Shown here: positions 34,393-43,348 of the stretch, in pieces
Layout: each line of letters opens with the position of its first letter
Numbering within the stretch: position 1 is the first letter of the stretch
Origin: Anaerolineales bacterium
GTDB taxonomy: Bacteria; Chloroflexota; Anaerolineae; Anaerolineales; E44-bin32
Length of the DNA: 64,000 nt
Direction of reading: 5' to 3'
Assembly: GCA_029210945.1 (NCBI GenBank)
Contig: JARGGH010000001.1
Coordinates: forward strand, 62,001 to 126,000
The notes under the pieces: generated by a model
What the model was told of the DNA's origin: nothing
What the model saw: only the letters and a program-made list of their open reading frames with translations
Database searches by the model: none
Made by a program: the position numbers and the translations under genes

Positions 34393-35496
34393 ATGGAAAC
34401 AATAAAGAACTTCCTGGACAAAAGAACGGTCGTCATCATCGCGGTCGCACTCATTGCAGGTATTCTGCTGGGAGTGCTATATGCATGGGTGTTGAATCCG
34501 GTCGAATGGGTGGATGGAACACCGGCTGACCTGCGTGATGACTTGCGGGTTGATTATCTGCGGATGGCAGTTGACTCGTACGAGCTCAACAGCGATGCAG
34601 AGCTCGCGCTCGAGCGCTACGATGCGCTGGGTGAGTACAAAGCGGAGACGCTCGCCAAGGTGGCTGAATCGGGAGAGGAGGTCAGTGCCAGTGCGCTGCA
34701 GAAATTCCAGGCGCTGGTGGCGGTCGAGTCTCCGCTTGTGGAAGGGGATGTAGAAGCAGAGCCAGGCGAACCCGCTGAGGGTGAGCAGGGTGAAACTGCG
34801 GCCGAGGAACCTGCCACGAGAAGCGAGACCACCGAGCAGGAAGAGCCAGCCGCCCGGACGGGAGCATCCCGATTTATCCTCCCAGTTTGCGGTGCGACGC
34901 TGCTTCTGGGAGCACTCCTGGGACTGGCATTGCTCCTGCGTCGAAGGATTGAGGTCCGTGATTCAGAATTCGATGAGGCCTTCGAAGCCCAGGAGATGGG
35001 CCCCGGAATGGATTTTGAGACCGTCGAACCGTTCGGGGAGCCTGCTGCGGAAGTCGCCGAACAGCCCTTGGCAACCTTCCGTACGACGTACACGCTTGGG
35101 GACGATCTGTACGACGATTCGTTCAGCATTGAGAGCCCCGCGACCGGTGATTTCCTCGGCGAGTGTGGAGTCGGCATCACGCATGCGATGAGTGTTGGGG
35201 AACCGAAGAAAGTATCTGCGTTCGAGGTCTGGCTGTTCGATAAGAATGACATTCAGACCGTAACGAAGATTCTGCTGAGCAAGTATGCTTACAATGATGA
35301 CGAAGCACGCTCGGTTTTAGCGGCAAAGGGCGATTTGATCCTCGCCGAGAGTGGAGAGACGGTGACGCTGGAGACGGCCTCGCTTCAAGTCGAAGCGCGC
35401 ATCGTGGATTTGAGTTACGGCGAGGGTGCGCTGCCTGCCGAGAGCTTTTTCGACCGCCTGACGATAGAACTGAAAGCGCGGTCCAAGAGCATCTAG
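34393..35496 (+). CDS. Two-helix membrane protein with acidic linker, unknown function
   Basis: A 367-residue protein I do not recognise. A first membrane helix lies at residues 13-33. A segment follows (about 40-110) that reads as helical, with DYLRMAVDSYELNSDAELALERYDAL. Then comes a Glu-, Pro- and Ala-rich linker (112-155), a second membrane helix (160-183) and an RRR stop. The C-terminal 180 residues are soluble, with an ordered beta-rich end (FRTTYTLGDDLYDDSFSIES to LTIELKARS). The GAGGGG site precedes the ATG, and a promoter lies upstream. It resembles no transporter or enzyme. The C-terminal region may be a sensor or assembly domain. A strong terminator follows. Confidence 0.7.
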   Translation: METIKNFLDKRTVVIIAVALIAGILLGVLYAWVLNPVEWVDGTPADLRDDLRVDYLRMAVDSYELNSDAELALERYDALGEYKAETLAKVAESGEEVSASALQKFQALVAVESPLVEGDVEAEPGEPAEGEQGETAAEEPATRSETTEQEEPAARTGASRFILPVCGATLLLGALLGLALLLRRRIEVRDSEFDEAFEAQEMGPGMDFETVEPFGEPAAEVAEQPLATFRTTYTLGDDLYDDSFSIESPATGDFLGECGVGITHAMSVGEPKKVSAFEVWLFDKNDIQTVTKILLSKYAYNDDEARSVLAAKGDLILAESGETVTLETASLQVEARIVDLSYGEGALPAESFFDRLTIELKARSKSI

Positions 35497-35516
35497 GCCA
35501 GTTCAAATGCTGAAAT

Positions 35517-35554
35517 AAAGACGGCAGGCTTAATTTCTTCGGCCTGCCGTCTTT
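35517..35554. terminator. Bidirectional terminator between the two-TM gene and greA
   Basis: Perfect 13-bp inverted repeat (35517-35529 with 35542-35554, AAAGACGGCAGGC and its complement) with a 12-nt loop. The T-rich ends on both strands suit both convergent genes. Confidence 0.85.
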
Positions 35555-35575
35555 TGTGTTCTCAGGAATGTTGTT

Positions 35576-36037
35576 TCAAGAAATCTCGAGAATTTCCATC
35601 GTGATCTCGCCGGCTGGCGTCTTTGCGATCACCTTCTCGCCGGCAGGTCTGCCCATCAGCGCTTTTCCGATCGGAGACTCGTGGGAAATCTTTCCGCTGC
35701 GCGGGTCAGCCTCTCGGACACCAACCATTTGGTAGCTGAACCGCTGACCGTTCTCCTCGATCACGACGCGGCTGCCGAGATCAACAACGCTGTTCTGAGA
35801 TTTCTGAATGATGACCGCATTCCGCAGGATGGCTTCAAGTTCCTGGATCTTTCCTTCGAGGAATGCCTGTTCTTCTTTGGCGGCGATGTAATCAGCGTTC
35901 TCACTGAGATCGCCCATCGAAATGGCGTGCCGCAGTCTTTTTGCTAAGTCGGCGCGTTTCTCTCCCTTGAGATGCTCCAACTCTGCCTCCATCTTCCTGG
36001 CGCCTTCCGGCGTCAGCCTGAAATCTTGATTTTGCAT
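35576..36037 (-). CDS. greA: Transcription elongation factor GreA
   Basis: Reactivates stalled RNA polymerase by stimulating transcript cleavage. It is 153 residues, with an N-terminal coiled coil and C-terminal FKBP-like domain. The coiled-coil tip carries the acidic pair in GDLSENADYIAAKE. The C-terminal domain has VVDLGSRVVIEENGQ and ISHESPIGKALMGRPAGEKV. A ribosome site GAGAGGTGAGGT lies just before the ATG. The upstream gene is a dGTPase-like hydrolase on the same strand, ending 22 nt away, so the two are probably co-transcribed. Confidence 0.96.
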   Translation of the reverse strand: MQNQDFRLTPEGARKMEAELEHLKGEKRADLAKRLRHAISMGDLSENADYIAAKEEQAFLEGKIQELEAILRNAVIIQKSQNSVVDLGSRVVIEENGQRFSYQMVGVREADPRSGKISHESPIGKALMGRPAGEKVIAKTPAGEITMEILEIS

Positions 36038-36059
36038 ACCTCACCTCTCGTTTTGCGGG

Positions 36060-37208
36060 CTAGAGATTGACCTGGGGATCGAAAAGGCGACTGTGCTCGT
36101 CCAGGGCGAAGCGGTCGGTCATGCCCGCGATGTAATCCGCGATCACTCTATAGAAATCAGCATTCTCTGCTTTGGCCTGGATCTCCTCAGGGAGTATAGC
36201 AGGATGTTCTGTGTAGGCGTTGAAAAGGTCCGCCAGAATCCTCTCGGCCTTGACCTGCATCCGGTAGACACGATGATGCCGGTACATGTGGTCGTAAAGA
36301 AAAGATTTAAGCTCACGGTTCTTGGCTTGCATCCCCTCTGGCAAACCGACGACGTTGGCAGTGTGGTTCTGGACGTCTGAGACGGACCCGATTTTGTTCT
36401 CGCTGAGCTGCTTCCCAGTATGGCTGAGCAGTTCGCCGATCAAGATCCCGATCAGGCGCCGGATCAACCGGTGGCGGTCCAGCTCGTCCAACCGTCCTTG
36501 TTCCCAGCCAACACTCTCGGAAATCTGGCGCCAGAGCGCGATCGAACGCATGATCTCCGGGTTCAATAAACCCGAGCGCAGCCCATCATCCAGGTCGTGC
36601 GCGGTGTAAGCCGTTTCGTCCGCTGCGTTGGCGATCTGTGCTTCGAGATGACCGCGTTTCTCGGGCTCATATTCCCCGGCTTCAGAGATGTCATATTCGG
36701 TCTCATGCTTGACAATCCCTTCGCGCACCTCCCAGGTCAGGTTCAGCCCCGGGAAATCTGGATAGCGCTGCTCGAGATGAGTGACGATGCGCAGCGATTG
36801 AGTGTTGTGATTAAACCCCCCGTGAGCGTCCATCAGGATCGAAAGGGCGCGCTCACCGGCATGCCCGAAGGGAGTATGGCCAAGATCGTGTGCCAGGCAG
36901 ATCGCCTCGACGAGATCTTCATTCGCGCCCAGCGCACGGGCAAGCGTTCGCCCAATCTGGGCGACCTCGAGGGTATGTGTCAAACGGGTGCGGTAGTAAT
37001 CGCCTTCCGTGATCACGAATACCTGGGTCTTGTACTCAAGGCGACGAAACGCGGTTGTGTGCAGGATGCGATCCCGGTCGCGCTGGAATGCCGTGCGGTA
37101 GGCCGGCTGCTTGTCTGGATAGGCGCGCCCGCGCGAATCGGCCGACCGGAATCCATAAGGCGCCAACTGCTGGTTTTCTAGTCTTTCCAAGTCTTCTCGT
37201 GAGAGCAT
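36060..37208 (-). CDS. Deoxyguanosinetriphosphate triphosphohydrolase-like HD protein
   Basis: HD-domain dNTP triphosphohydrolase of the Dgt type, 382 residues from ATG 37208. The metal site is seen as His in RLTHTLEVAQIGRTLA, then the HD pair in CLAHDLGHTPFGHAGE, and a later Asp in DETAYTAHDLDDGL. RDRDRILHTTAFRRLEYKTQVF is the family entry motif. Longer in-frame starts would run into the promoter region. AAGG lies 10 nt before the start, a weak site. The role is dNTP pool control or phage defence; the exact nucleotide cannot be read from sequence. Confidence 0.92.
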   Translation of the reverse strand: MLSREDLERLENQQLAPYGFRSADSRGRAYPDKQPAYRTAFQRDRDRILHTTAFRRLEYKTQVFVITEGDYYRTRLTHTLEVAQIGRTLARALGANEDLVEAICLAHDLGHTPFGHAGERALSILMDAHGGFNHNTQSLRIVTHLEQRYPDFPGLNLTWEVREGIVKHETEYDISEAGEYEPEKRGHLEAQIANAADETAYTAHDLDDGLRSGLLNPEIMRSIALWRQISESVGWEQGRLDELDRHRLIRRLIGILIGELLSHTGKQLSENKIGSVSDVQNHTANVVGLPEGMQAKNRELKSFLYDHMYRHHRVYRMQVKAERILADLFNAYTEHPAILPEEIQAKAENADFYRVIADYIAGMTDRFALDEHSRLFDPQVNL

Positions 37209-37240
37209 GATGACCAACCTTAAATAAAAAACGAGCATTG

Positions 37241-37270
37241 AGTCTACCCGACGCCCTGTTTGACTGTCAA
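37241..37270 (-). promoter_or_regulatory. Promoter of the dGTPase-greA pair
   Basis: On the minus strand TTGACA (37270-37265), an 18-nt spacer and TAGACT (37246-37241), 33 nt before the ATG at 37208. Confidence 0.6.
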
Positions 37271-37344
37271 CGGCACGCTTTGACATAACACGTTATCTCG
37301 GCGCATAATCAAGTGCTTATGAGAAGAGGAGGAATACTGATCGC

Positions 37345-37770
37345 ATGGGCTACCCATTTCCAAGTGAAGCCTGGTTGAACGCGTTGAAGGATACGCTCAA
37401 CCGGGACGAACGGTATGCAGAGATCGCGAAAAACTGGGAAGGCGATATGACCGTCATCATCGAGCCGGGCGAGCGCGGTGACCCGGAGAGTTTTCCAATC
37501 GCCAAGTATATGGATCTCTGGCATGGCAAGTGCAGATCTGCGCGGGTTATCGATCCTTCCTCGGAAGATCTGCCTGACGCGGCGTTTACGCTGCGGGCGA
37601 CGATCGACAACATCTATAAGATCTTCACCGGCGACCTCGATCCGATGCAGGCCATGCTAACCCGTCGGCTGCGTGTCGAGGGAAATATGGCGCATATGCT
37701 CAGGAATGTGCCGACTGTGCTCGAGTTCGTGCGCTGCACACGGCTGGTTGAAATCGAAGATGAACATTAA
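37345..37770 (+). CDS. SCP2-like sterol/lipid carrier domain protein
   Basis: A 141-residue single-domain protein. The pattern ATIDNIYKIFTGDLDPMQAMLTRRLRVEGNMAHML matches the hydrophobic-tunnel half of SCP-2 sterol-transfer domains. The first half (NWEGDMTVIIEPG, FPIAKYMDLWHGKC) fits the beta-sheet half. These domains bind fatty acids, acyl-CoA or sterols. GAGGAGG lies 12-18 nt before the ATG. It opens a run of same-strand genes that includes a GMC oxidoreductase and an aldehyde oxidoreductase, so a lipid-like substrate for that block is a fair guess. There is no signal peptide, so it should be cytoplasmic. Confidence 0.75.
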   Translation: MGYPFPSEAWLNALKDTLNRDERYAEIAKNWEGDMTVIIEPGERGDPESFPIAKYMDLWHGKCRSARVIDPSSEDLPDAAFTLRATIDNIYKIFTGDLDPMQAMLTRRLRVEGNMAHMLRNVPTVLEFVRCTRLVEIEDEH

Positions 37771-37805
37771 TCATCTTGCTGAACGGGTGAGGAGGAGCGT
37801 GAAAG

Positions 37806-38096
37806 ATGCATCATTATCTCGTGATCCACACGATCAAGCAATATCCAGAAACTCAAGATGAGTGGCTCGATTTGTGGGGAAACGTGCTTGAAAAGCTATG
37901 TGGAAACACCCGCTGGATACATTCCTATTATGACCCTGAGGATGAACATCTCTATTGCATCTGGCAGGCTGACTCCGAAGATGAGGTCCGAAGTTGCTTT
38001 TATGAGGCGGGAGTAGAGACCGCGCCGATCGATGAGATCCGTGAGGTGGCCTATTTTGACATCGGGGCCTGGTCCGATAACGCGAGCAGGGATTAA
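37806..38096 (+). CDS. Small DUF4242 / SCO4226-like protein
   Basis: A 96-residue protein with an alpha/beta ferredoxin-like look. The centre, WIHSYYDPEDEHLYCIWQADSEDEVRSCFYEAG, resembles the DUF4242 family, which includes the nickel-binding SCO4226. The ATG at 37806 has GGAGGAG about 9 nt upstream. The gene lies 35 nt after the SCP2-like gene and 60 nt before the GMC oxidoreductase. The family assignment is by pattern and moderately sure; the function in this block is unknown. Confidence 0.65.
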   Translation: MHHYLVIHTIKQYPETQDEWLDLWGNVLEKLCGNTRWIHSYYDPEDEHLYCIWQADSEDEVRSCFYEAGVETAPIDEIREVAYFDIGAWSDNASRD

Positions 38097-38155
38097 TCTG
38101 CTGCCGGCTCTGTTGTCCAACTCGCTCAGACTGAAGGGAGGCGATCATAGACGAC

Positions 38156-39763
38156 ATGCGCGATTATGATTTCGTAATCATCGGATCCGGATTCGGGGGC
38201 AGCGTCTCCGCGATGAGGCTTTCGCAGAAGGGCTACCGCGTACTGATCCTCGAGCGTGGGAAGCGAATCGGTGACGACCAGTTCCCGGAACACAACTGGC
38301 AGCTGCGAAAATATCTCTGGATGCCGGAACTCGGGCTTCAAGGCTTTTTAAAACTAACACTTCTCCAGGATTTGATGGTCTTTAGTTGGAGTGGTGTTGG
38401 CGGGGGAAGCCTTGGTTACGCAAATGTGCTCGTTGAGCCGGATGAGAAGATGTTCGACGCGCCAGCATGGAGGGATCTCGCCGATTGGCGCAAGATCCTC
38501 CAGCCGCACTTTGAGGAAGCGAAGCGAATGCTCGGGTGCCAGACCACGCCGGATCTCACGGCTGCCGATGAGATCATGCGGACGGCTGCGTCGGGCATGG
38601 GAAAGGGCGCATCTTTCAAGGCTGTCGATGTGGGCGTTTATTTCGGCGAGCCTGGTGAAGATCACCCGGACCCGTATTTCGGTGGTGAAGGCCCTTCGCG
38701 GACCGGGTGTATCTACTGCGGCGGTTGCATGATAGGATGCCGCTACAATGCGAAAAATTCACTTTTAAAAAATTATCTCTACTTCGCTGAGAAATGGGGG
38801 ACGCAAATATGGCCCGAGACCGAGGTCACCAATATCGAGCCGCTCTTCAGCGAGGGTCATCCAGGTCGAGGCTATCGTGTTCATCACCGACCTTCCATCC
38901 GAAAGCGGGGCGGGACCGCTGGGACCGTGACCGCAGCGAAGGTCATCGTATCTGCCGGCGTGCTGGGGACTCTTCAGCTGCTGTTTAAGTGCCGGGACGT
39001 GAGCGGCTCTTTATCGGGGCTTTCAGGGTTGCTCGGGCACAACGTGCGAACGAACAGCGAAGCGCTTCTGGGCGTCACAGACGAAAGTCCGGATGCCAAT
39101 CACACGGTGGGAATCTCCATTCACTCCGTCTTTGAAGCCGACAAAAGCACGCACATTGAGATTTTCCGGTTTCCTGAACGGTCGGATTTTCTTTTCAAGC
39201 TTCTCGGCGCGCCGATGATTGAGGCTGAACGGAGCGGCTTCTGGGCGCGATTGTTAAGAATGCTCGGCTACATACTTAGACATCCGGGCGAATTTCTGCG
39301 TTCAAAACTTCAGCCATCATGGGGGCGCAGGACTTTTGGCGTGCTGGTCATGCAGACCGAGGACAATTTTATGGACGTGCGCCTGGCGCGCGGTCTGCGA
39401 ACCTTATTCCGAAAGGGGCTCCACTCCACCCGCGACGTGGCGCGTCCGGTTCAAGCCGAGATCCCGATAGGGCACGAGGTGGTGCGCCGCATGGCTGCAT
39501 CCATCGATGGCCTGCCTGTTGGTAATGTCGTTGAAGGCGTGCTGAACACTCCGATCACCGCGCATATTCTAGGCGGGGTCCCGATCGGGCACTCCCGCGA
39601 GGAAGGGGTCGTCGATTTGAACTTCGAGGTTTTTGCGTACCCCGGCCTGTATGTTGTAGACGGTTCGGTTGTGCCAGCCAATCCTGGTCTCAATCCAAGC
39701 CTGACGATAACAGCCCTGGCCGAATATGCGATGAGTAAAATACCGGCGGAAAAGAATCGATGA
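38156..39763 (+). CDS. GMC family FAD-dependent oxidoreductase with a four-cysteine motif
   Basis: Flavoenzyme of 535 residues in the glucose-methanol-choline family, nearest to cholesterol-oxidase-like and alcohol-oxidising members. The FAD-binding start is DFVIIGSGFGGSVSAMRLSQ; SGVGGGSLGYANVLV is the second flavin motif. The C-terminus has the active-site region ITAHILGGVPIGHS and VVDGSVVPANPGLNPSLTITALAE. At residues 185-195 there is CIYCGGCMIGC, a CxxCxxCxxxC spacing like that of a 4Fe-4S ferredoxin. No signal peptide is seen. GGGAGG precedes the start. It lies 57 nt before the aldehyde:ferredoxin oxidoreductase; a primary alcohol oxidised here could feed that enzyme. Confidence 0.85.
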   Translation: MRDYDFVIIGSGFGGSVSAMRLSQKGYRVLILERGKRIGDDQFPEHNWQLRKYLWMPELGLQGFLKLTLLQDLMVFSWSGVGGGSLGYANVLVEPDEKMFDAPAWRDLADWRKILQPHFEEAKRMLGCQTTPDLTAADEIMRTAASGMGKGASFKAVDVGVYFGEPGEDHPDPYFGGEGPSRTGCIYCGGCMIGCRYNAKNSLLKNYLYFAEKWGTQIWPETEVTNIEPLFSEGHPGRGYRVHHRPSIRKRGGTAGTVTAAKVIVSAGVLGTLQLLFKCRDVSGSLSGLSGLLGHNVRTNSEALLGVTDESPDANHTVGISIHSVFEADKSTHIEIFRFPERSDFLFKLLGAPMIEAERSGFWARLLRMLGYILRHPGEFLRSKLQPSWGRRTFGVLVMQTEDNFMDVRLARGLRTLFRKGLHSTRDVARPVQAEIPIGHEVVRRMAASIDGLPVGNVVEGVLNTPITAHILGGVPIGHSREEGVVDLNFEVFAYPGLYVVDGSVVPANPGLNPSLTITALAEYAMSKIPAEKNR

Positions 39764-39820
39764 AATTAGCGCTGCGCATAGCCATAAATGGACGGATAAA
39801 TTCTTTGGGATGATCGGGGG

Positions 39821-41677
39821 ATGATGCGATACGAATCGAGTACGGAAGGTTATTGTTACCGTGTTCTTCACGTCGATCTGGAGACCGGCCAGGTGCGAGA
39901 CGAAAAGATCAAAGGACCGGCCGCGGCGGGGTTCCTGGGTGGGGCGGGGATGGCGGCGCATCTCATCTACGATGAGCTCGTGCCGGATCTTGATCCACTT
40001 TCGCCAGAAGCGCCGCTCGTGATTGCTACAGGACCGCTGACCGGGACGACTGGTCCGGCGGTGGGGCGGTATGTTATCTGTGCCAAATCTCCGGCAACAT
40101 GGGCGTGGGGCGAAGCGAATGTCGGCGGGCTTTTTGGCCCTGAACTGAGAGCAGCGGGGATCGACGCGCTCGTCTTGCGCGGCAGATCCCCGCAACCGGT
40201 ATACCTATGCCTTCTTAATGGAGTCGTTGAATTACGCCCCGCCAATCAACTCTGGGGACACAGCGACACTTATGAAACGCAGGACCTCATCAAGGAAGAT
40301 CTGAAGAAGCCAGGCGTCAAAGTTGCCTGTATCGGGAGAGCAGGTGAGGCCCAGCTGCCGTTCGCAATTGTGCTGTGCGATCACGGGCGCGTGGCCGGGC
40401 GGACGGGGATGGGCGCAGTTATGGGCTCAAAGAACCTCAAGGCGATCGCCGTGCTGGGCGATCAGCCGATCCCGCTCGCCGGTCCCGAGAGGTTTTCGCT
40501 CCTGAGAGCGCGTATCAACCGCGAGCTCAGGCAGGATCTGGTGAGCGAAGGTCTGCGGGACTTCGGGACCTCCAGCGGCTTGGACATTTTTGATTACTTT
40601 GGGATGCTGCCCAAAAAGTATTTCCGGGAGGGCGTGCTGGACGGGGTTGAGGCGATCTCGGGCGCATCGATGGCGGAGACGATTTTATCCGGCGTCAGCA
40701 CATGCCACGGTTGTGTCATCGCTTGCGGCCGGAAGGTCCGGATTAATGAGGGTCCTGAGCGCAAGGGGCCTGAGTACGAGACGAAGATCGGTTTCGGTCC
40801 GAATCTGGGCATCACAGATCTAAAGGCCCTCGTTGAGCTTGGCGATCTCTGTGACCGCTATGGCATGGACACCATCAGTCTCTCAAACACGATCGGGCTG
40901 GCGATTGCGCTCTACGAAGATGGCATGATCAGCGGCGCACAGACTGGAGGTCTCCAATTGGAATGGGGTGATGCTGAAGTCGTCGCCCAATTGGTCCATC
41001 AAACCGCGGCAAAAGCGGGCTTTGGTGAGCTGCTCTCGCAAGGGGCACTCTGGCTAGCCGGACATTTTGGGGTGCCGGATCGGGCCTTGCAGGTGCGGGG
41101 ACTTGAACTCGCATACCATGACCCGCGCGGTGCCTCGGGTATGGCGTTGGTTTATGCAACCTCCCCGCGTGGAGCATGTCACAATCAGAGCCCCTACTAC
41201 CTGGTCGAGATCGGGCAAACCCGGGAGGAGATCGGGATCGGAATGCACCCTCGGCAGGGTGGCGAGGAGAAGGTTTTAAACGTGGTTCGTCACCAGGATT
41301 GGACGACCCTTCAAAACTCGCTGGTGATGTGTATCTTTGCAAATGTGCCTGCCGGAGAAGTGTGCGAGCTGCTGACTGCAGCCACCGGCTATGACTTAAC
41401 AACTGCGGATCTGATGCGAATCGGTGAGCGTTCGTTCACGTTGAAGCGAATGATCAACGTTCGCCTTGGCCGGGGAGTCGACGATGATACCTATCCCGAA
41501 CCATTATTCGAGCCGCTTGCTGAGGGAGGCGCTGCAGGATATGTCCCTCCTTTAGAAAATATGCTGCGGGTTTATTACAAAAAGCGCGGCTGGTCGCTCG
41601 AGACCGGGATGCCCGATGAGAGCACCCTGCAACACCTTGGATTGGCTTCCTATAGTCATAATCATTCGAAGAGCTGA
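39821..41677 (+). CDS. Aldehyde:ferredoxin oxidoreductase (tungstopterin family)
   Basis: Oxidises an aldehyde to a carboxylic acid with ferredoxin as acceptor, in the cytoplasm. It is 618 residues. The N-terminal domain has LHVDLETGQV and GPLTGTTGPAVGRYVICAKSP; RTGMGAVMGSKNLKAIAV is the pterin-binding motif. The 4Fe-4S cysteines are Cys295, Cys298 and Cys302 (CHGCVIAC) and probably Cys504 (LVMCIF). YHDPRGASGMALVYATSPRGA marks the second pterin half. GGGGG directly precedes two ATG codons (39821 and 39824). No cofactor-synthesis gene is nearby. The order GMC enzyme then AOR suggests a two-step oxidation. Substrate and metal (W or Mo) cannot be read directly. Confidence 0.92.
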   Translation: MMRYESSTEGYCYRVLHVDLETGQVRDEKIKGPAAAGFLGGAGMAAHLIYDELVPDLDPLSPEAPLVIATGPLTGTTGPAVGRYVICAKSPATWAWGEANVGGLFGPELRAAGIDALVLRGRSPQPVYLCLLNGVVELRPANQLWGHSDTYETQDLIKEDLKKPGVKVACIGRAGEAQLPFAIVLCDHGRVAGRTGMGAVMGSKNLKAIAVLGDQPIPLAGPERFSLLRARINRELRQDLVSEGLRDFGTSSGLDIFDYFGMLPKKYFREGVLDGVEAISGASMAETILSGVSTCHGCVIACGRKVRINEGPERKGPEYETKIGFGPNLGITDLKALVELGDLCDRYGMDTISLSNTIGLAIALYEDGMISGAQTGGLQLEWGDAEVVAQLVHQTAAKAGFGELLSQGALWLAGHFGVPDRALQVRGLELAYHDPRGASGMALVYATSPRGACHNQSPYYLVEIGQTREEIGIGMHPRQGGEEKVLNVVRHQDWTTLQNSLVMCIFANVPAGEVCELLTAATGYDLTTADLMRIGERSFTLKRMINVRLGRGVDDDTYPEPLFEPLAEGGAAGYVPPLENMLRVYYKKRGWSLETGMPDESTLQHLGLASYSHNHSKS

Positions 41678-41701
41678 TCCACTGCGAGGAGGAGTTCATC
41701 A

Positions 41702-43327
41702 GTGCTGAAAGTTGTTACGACGGAGGAGATGCAGCGGATTGAGAGAGCGGCGGATGCAGCCGGTCTCTCTTACGATGAGATGATGGCCAACGCTGGGGCG
41801 TCGATTGCACGGGCAATTATGGAGCGATGGCCCGATATTGAGGCGGCAAAAGTGTTGGTCCTGGTGGGACCGGGCAACAACGGCGGTGATGGGTTGGTGG
41901 CCGGGTATCACTTGATGGAAGCTGGGGCGAAGGTCGAAGTGTATCTTTCTAATACGCGATCGGCCCAGGAGGATCGCAACTTCGCTCGTCTGCAGGAAGC
42001 GGGCCTGATGGTGGTAACCGCGGAGCAAGATTCAGATGGGAAAATCCTGAGTAAAGCCGTGCAAAGTGCTGATTTGATTGTGGATGCCTTGTTAGGAACC
42101 GGCATTAAATTACCGCTGCGCGGCGCGCCTAGAGAGATCCTTTCGACGGCAAAGAGCGTGCTGAATCGAGATGCGGCTGTCCCGTATATCGTCGCAGTCG
42201 ATTGCCCGTCAGGGCTGGACTGTGATCGGGGCGAAATCGCTGAGGAGAGTTTGAGCGCTGATCTGACGGTCACACTCGCCGCAGCTAAACCGGGCTTGTT
42301 TGAATTTCCCGGCGCACAGGCCGTCGGTGACTTGGTGATCGGTTCGATTGGGCTCCCGGATGGATTACCGGAAATCGAAGATGTCAGACACATCCTGGCA
42401 AGCCCAGAAACGGTGAGCAGCTTGCTTCCCGAACGACCGCTCGACGCGCACAAGGGGACCTTCGGACGAGTCCTTATCGTCGCTGGTTCAATCAACTACC
42501 CGGGGGCGGCTGCGCTCGCCGGTTTAGGCGCTTACAGGAGCGGCGCGGGCCTGGTCGCCCTTGCGGTGCCCGCTGTCATACAACCATTTGTTGCCCCGAT
42601 CCTCCCCGAGGCTATCTGGACGATTTTACCGCACGAATCTGGTGTAATTTCCAAACCGGCGGCGGCCGTATTGAGTGGCGAGTTGGGCAGCACAGACGCG
42701 CTGTTGATTGGTCCAGGTTTTAACCGAGAGCCGGTCACAAAAGAATTTCTCAATGAGTTTCTTGGCGGCGAGGGAGGCGAGAGATCCCGGGGAATTGGTT
42801 TTGTGTCCGCGCGGCATACCCCCAATGAGATTGATCTTCCGCCTTGCGTCGTTGACGCAGATGGGTTGAAGCTGCTCAGTGAACTGCGGGGTTGGCCTAA
42901 GCTCCTGAAGCGCACGGCGATCCTGACGCCGCATCCGGGTGAGTTTGCGATCATGACGGGTCTCCCGGTCCCCGAAATACTGAGCAATCGTATTGAGCAT
43001 GCCAGGGCATTCGCCGAGGAGTGGGGGCATGTCATCGTTCTGAAAGGTGCCTTTACAATCGTCGCCGCGCCGGATGGGCGTATGGCGACGATACCAATCG
43101 CAACACCGGCGCTCGCAACAGCCGGGACGGGAGACGTACTCGCCGGTGTCCTTGTTGCGCTGCGAGGTCAGGGTCTTGACGCTTTTGAAGCGGCTGTGTT
43201 GGGGGCGTACATTCACGCACACGCTGGGGAGTTGGCGGCTGAGGATTGGGGCACGCAGGTCAGTGTCATTGCAGGCGATATCGTAGAAAAGCTCCCGGCT
43301 GTGTTTTCAGAATTGGGTCGCGATTAA
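41702..43327 (+). CDS. nnr: Bifunctional NAD(P)HX epimerase / ADP-dependent NAD(P)HX dehydratase
   Basis: Repairs hydrated NADH and NADPH. It has 541 residues from GTG 41702, supported by GGAGGAG 9 nt upstream. The N-terminal YjeF epimerase domain (residues 1-215) has LVGPGNNGGDGLVAGYHL and VDCPSGLDCDRGE. The C-terminal ribokinase-like dehydratase (about 235-535) has RVLIVAGSINYPGAAALAG, LLIGPGF, ILTPHPGEF and TPALATAGTGDVLAG. A long insert near residues 355-375 looks variable. It lies 24 nt after the aldehyde oxidoreductase, which would tie it to that redox block, though it is often found in unrelated settings. Confidence 0.95.
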   Translation: MLKVVTTEEMQRIERAADAAGLSYDEMMANAGASIARAIMERWPDIEAAKVLVLVGPGNNGGDGLVAGYHLMEAGAKVEVYLSNTRSAQEDRNFARLQEAGLMVVTAEQDSDGKILSKAVQSADLIVDALLGTGIKLPLRGAPREILSTAKSVLNRDAAVPYIVAVDCPSGLDCDRGEIAEESLSADLTVTLAAAKPGLFEFPGAQAVGDLVIGSIGLPDGLPEIEDVRHILASPETVSSLLPERPLDAHKGTFGRVLIVAGSINYPGAAALAGLGAYRSGAGLVALAVPAVIQPFVAPILPEAIWTILPHESGVISKPAAAVLSGELGSTDALLIGPGFNREPVTKEFLNEFLGGEGGERSRGIGFVSARHTPNEIDLPPCVVDADGLKLLSELRGWPKLLKRTAILTPHPGEFAIMTGLPVPEILSNRIEHARAFAEEWGHVIVLKGAFTIVAAPDGRMATIPIATPALATAGTGDVLAGVLVALRGQGLDAFEAAVLGAYIHAHAGELAAEDWGTQVSVIAGDIVEKLPAVFSELGRD

Positions 43328-43348
43328 GCGATTGTTCGTGGAAGAAGA

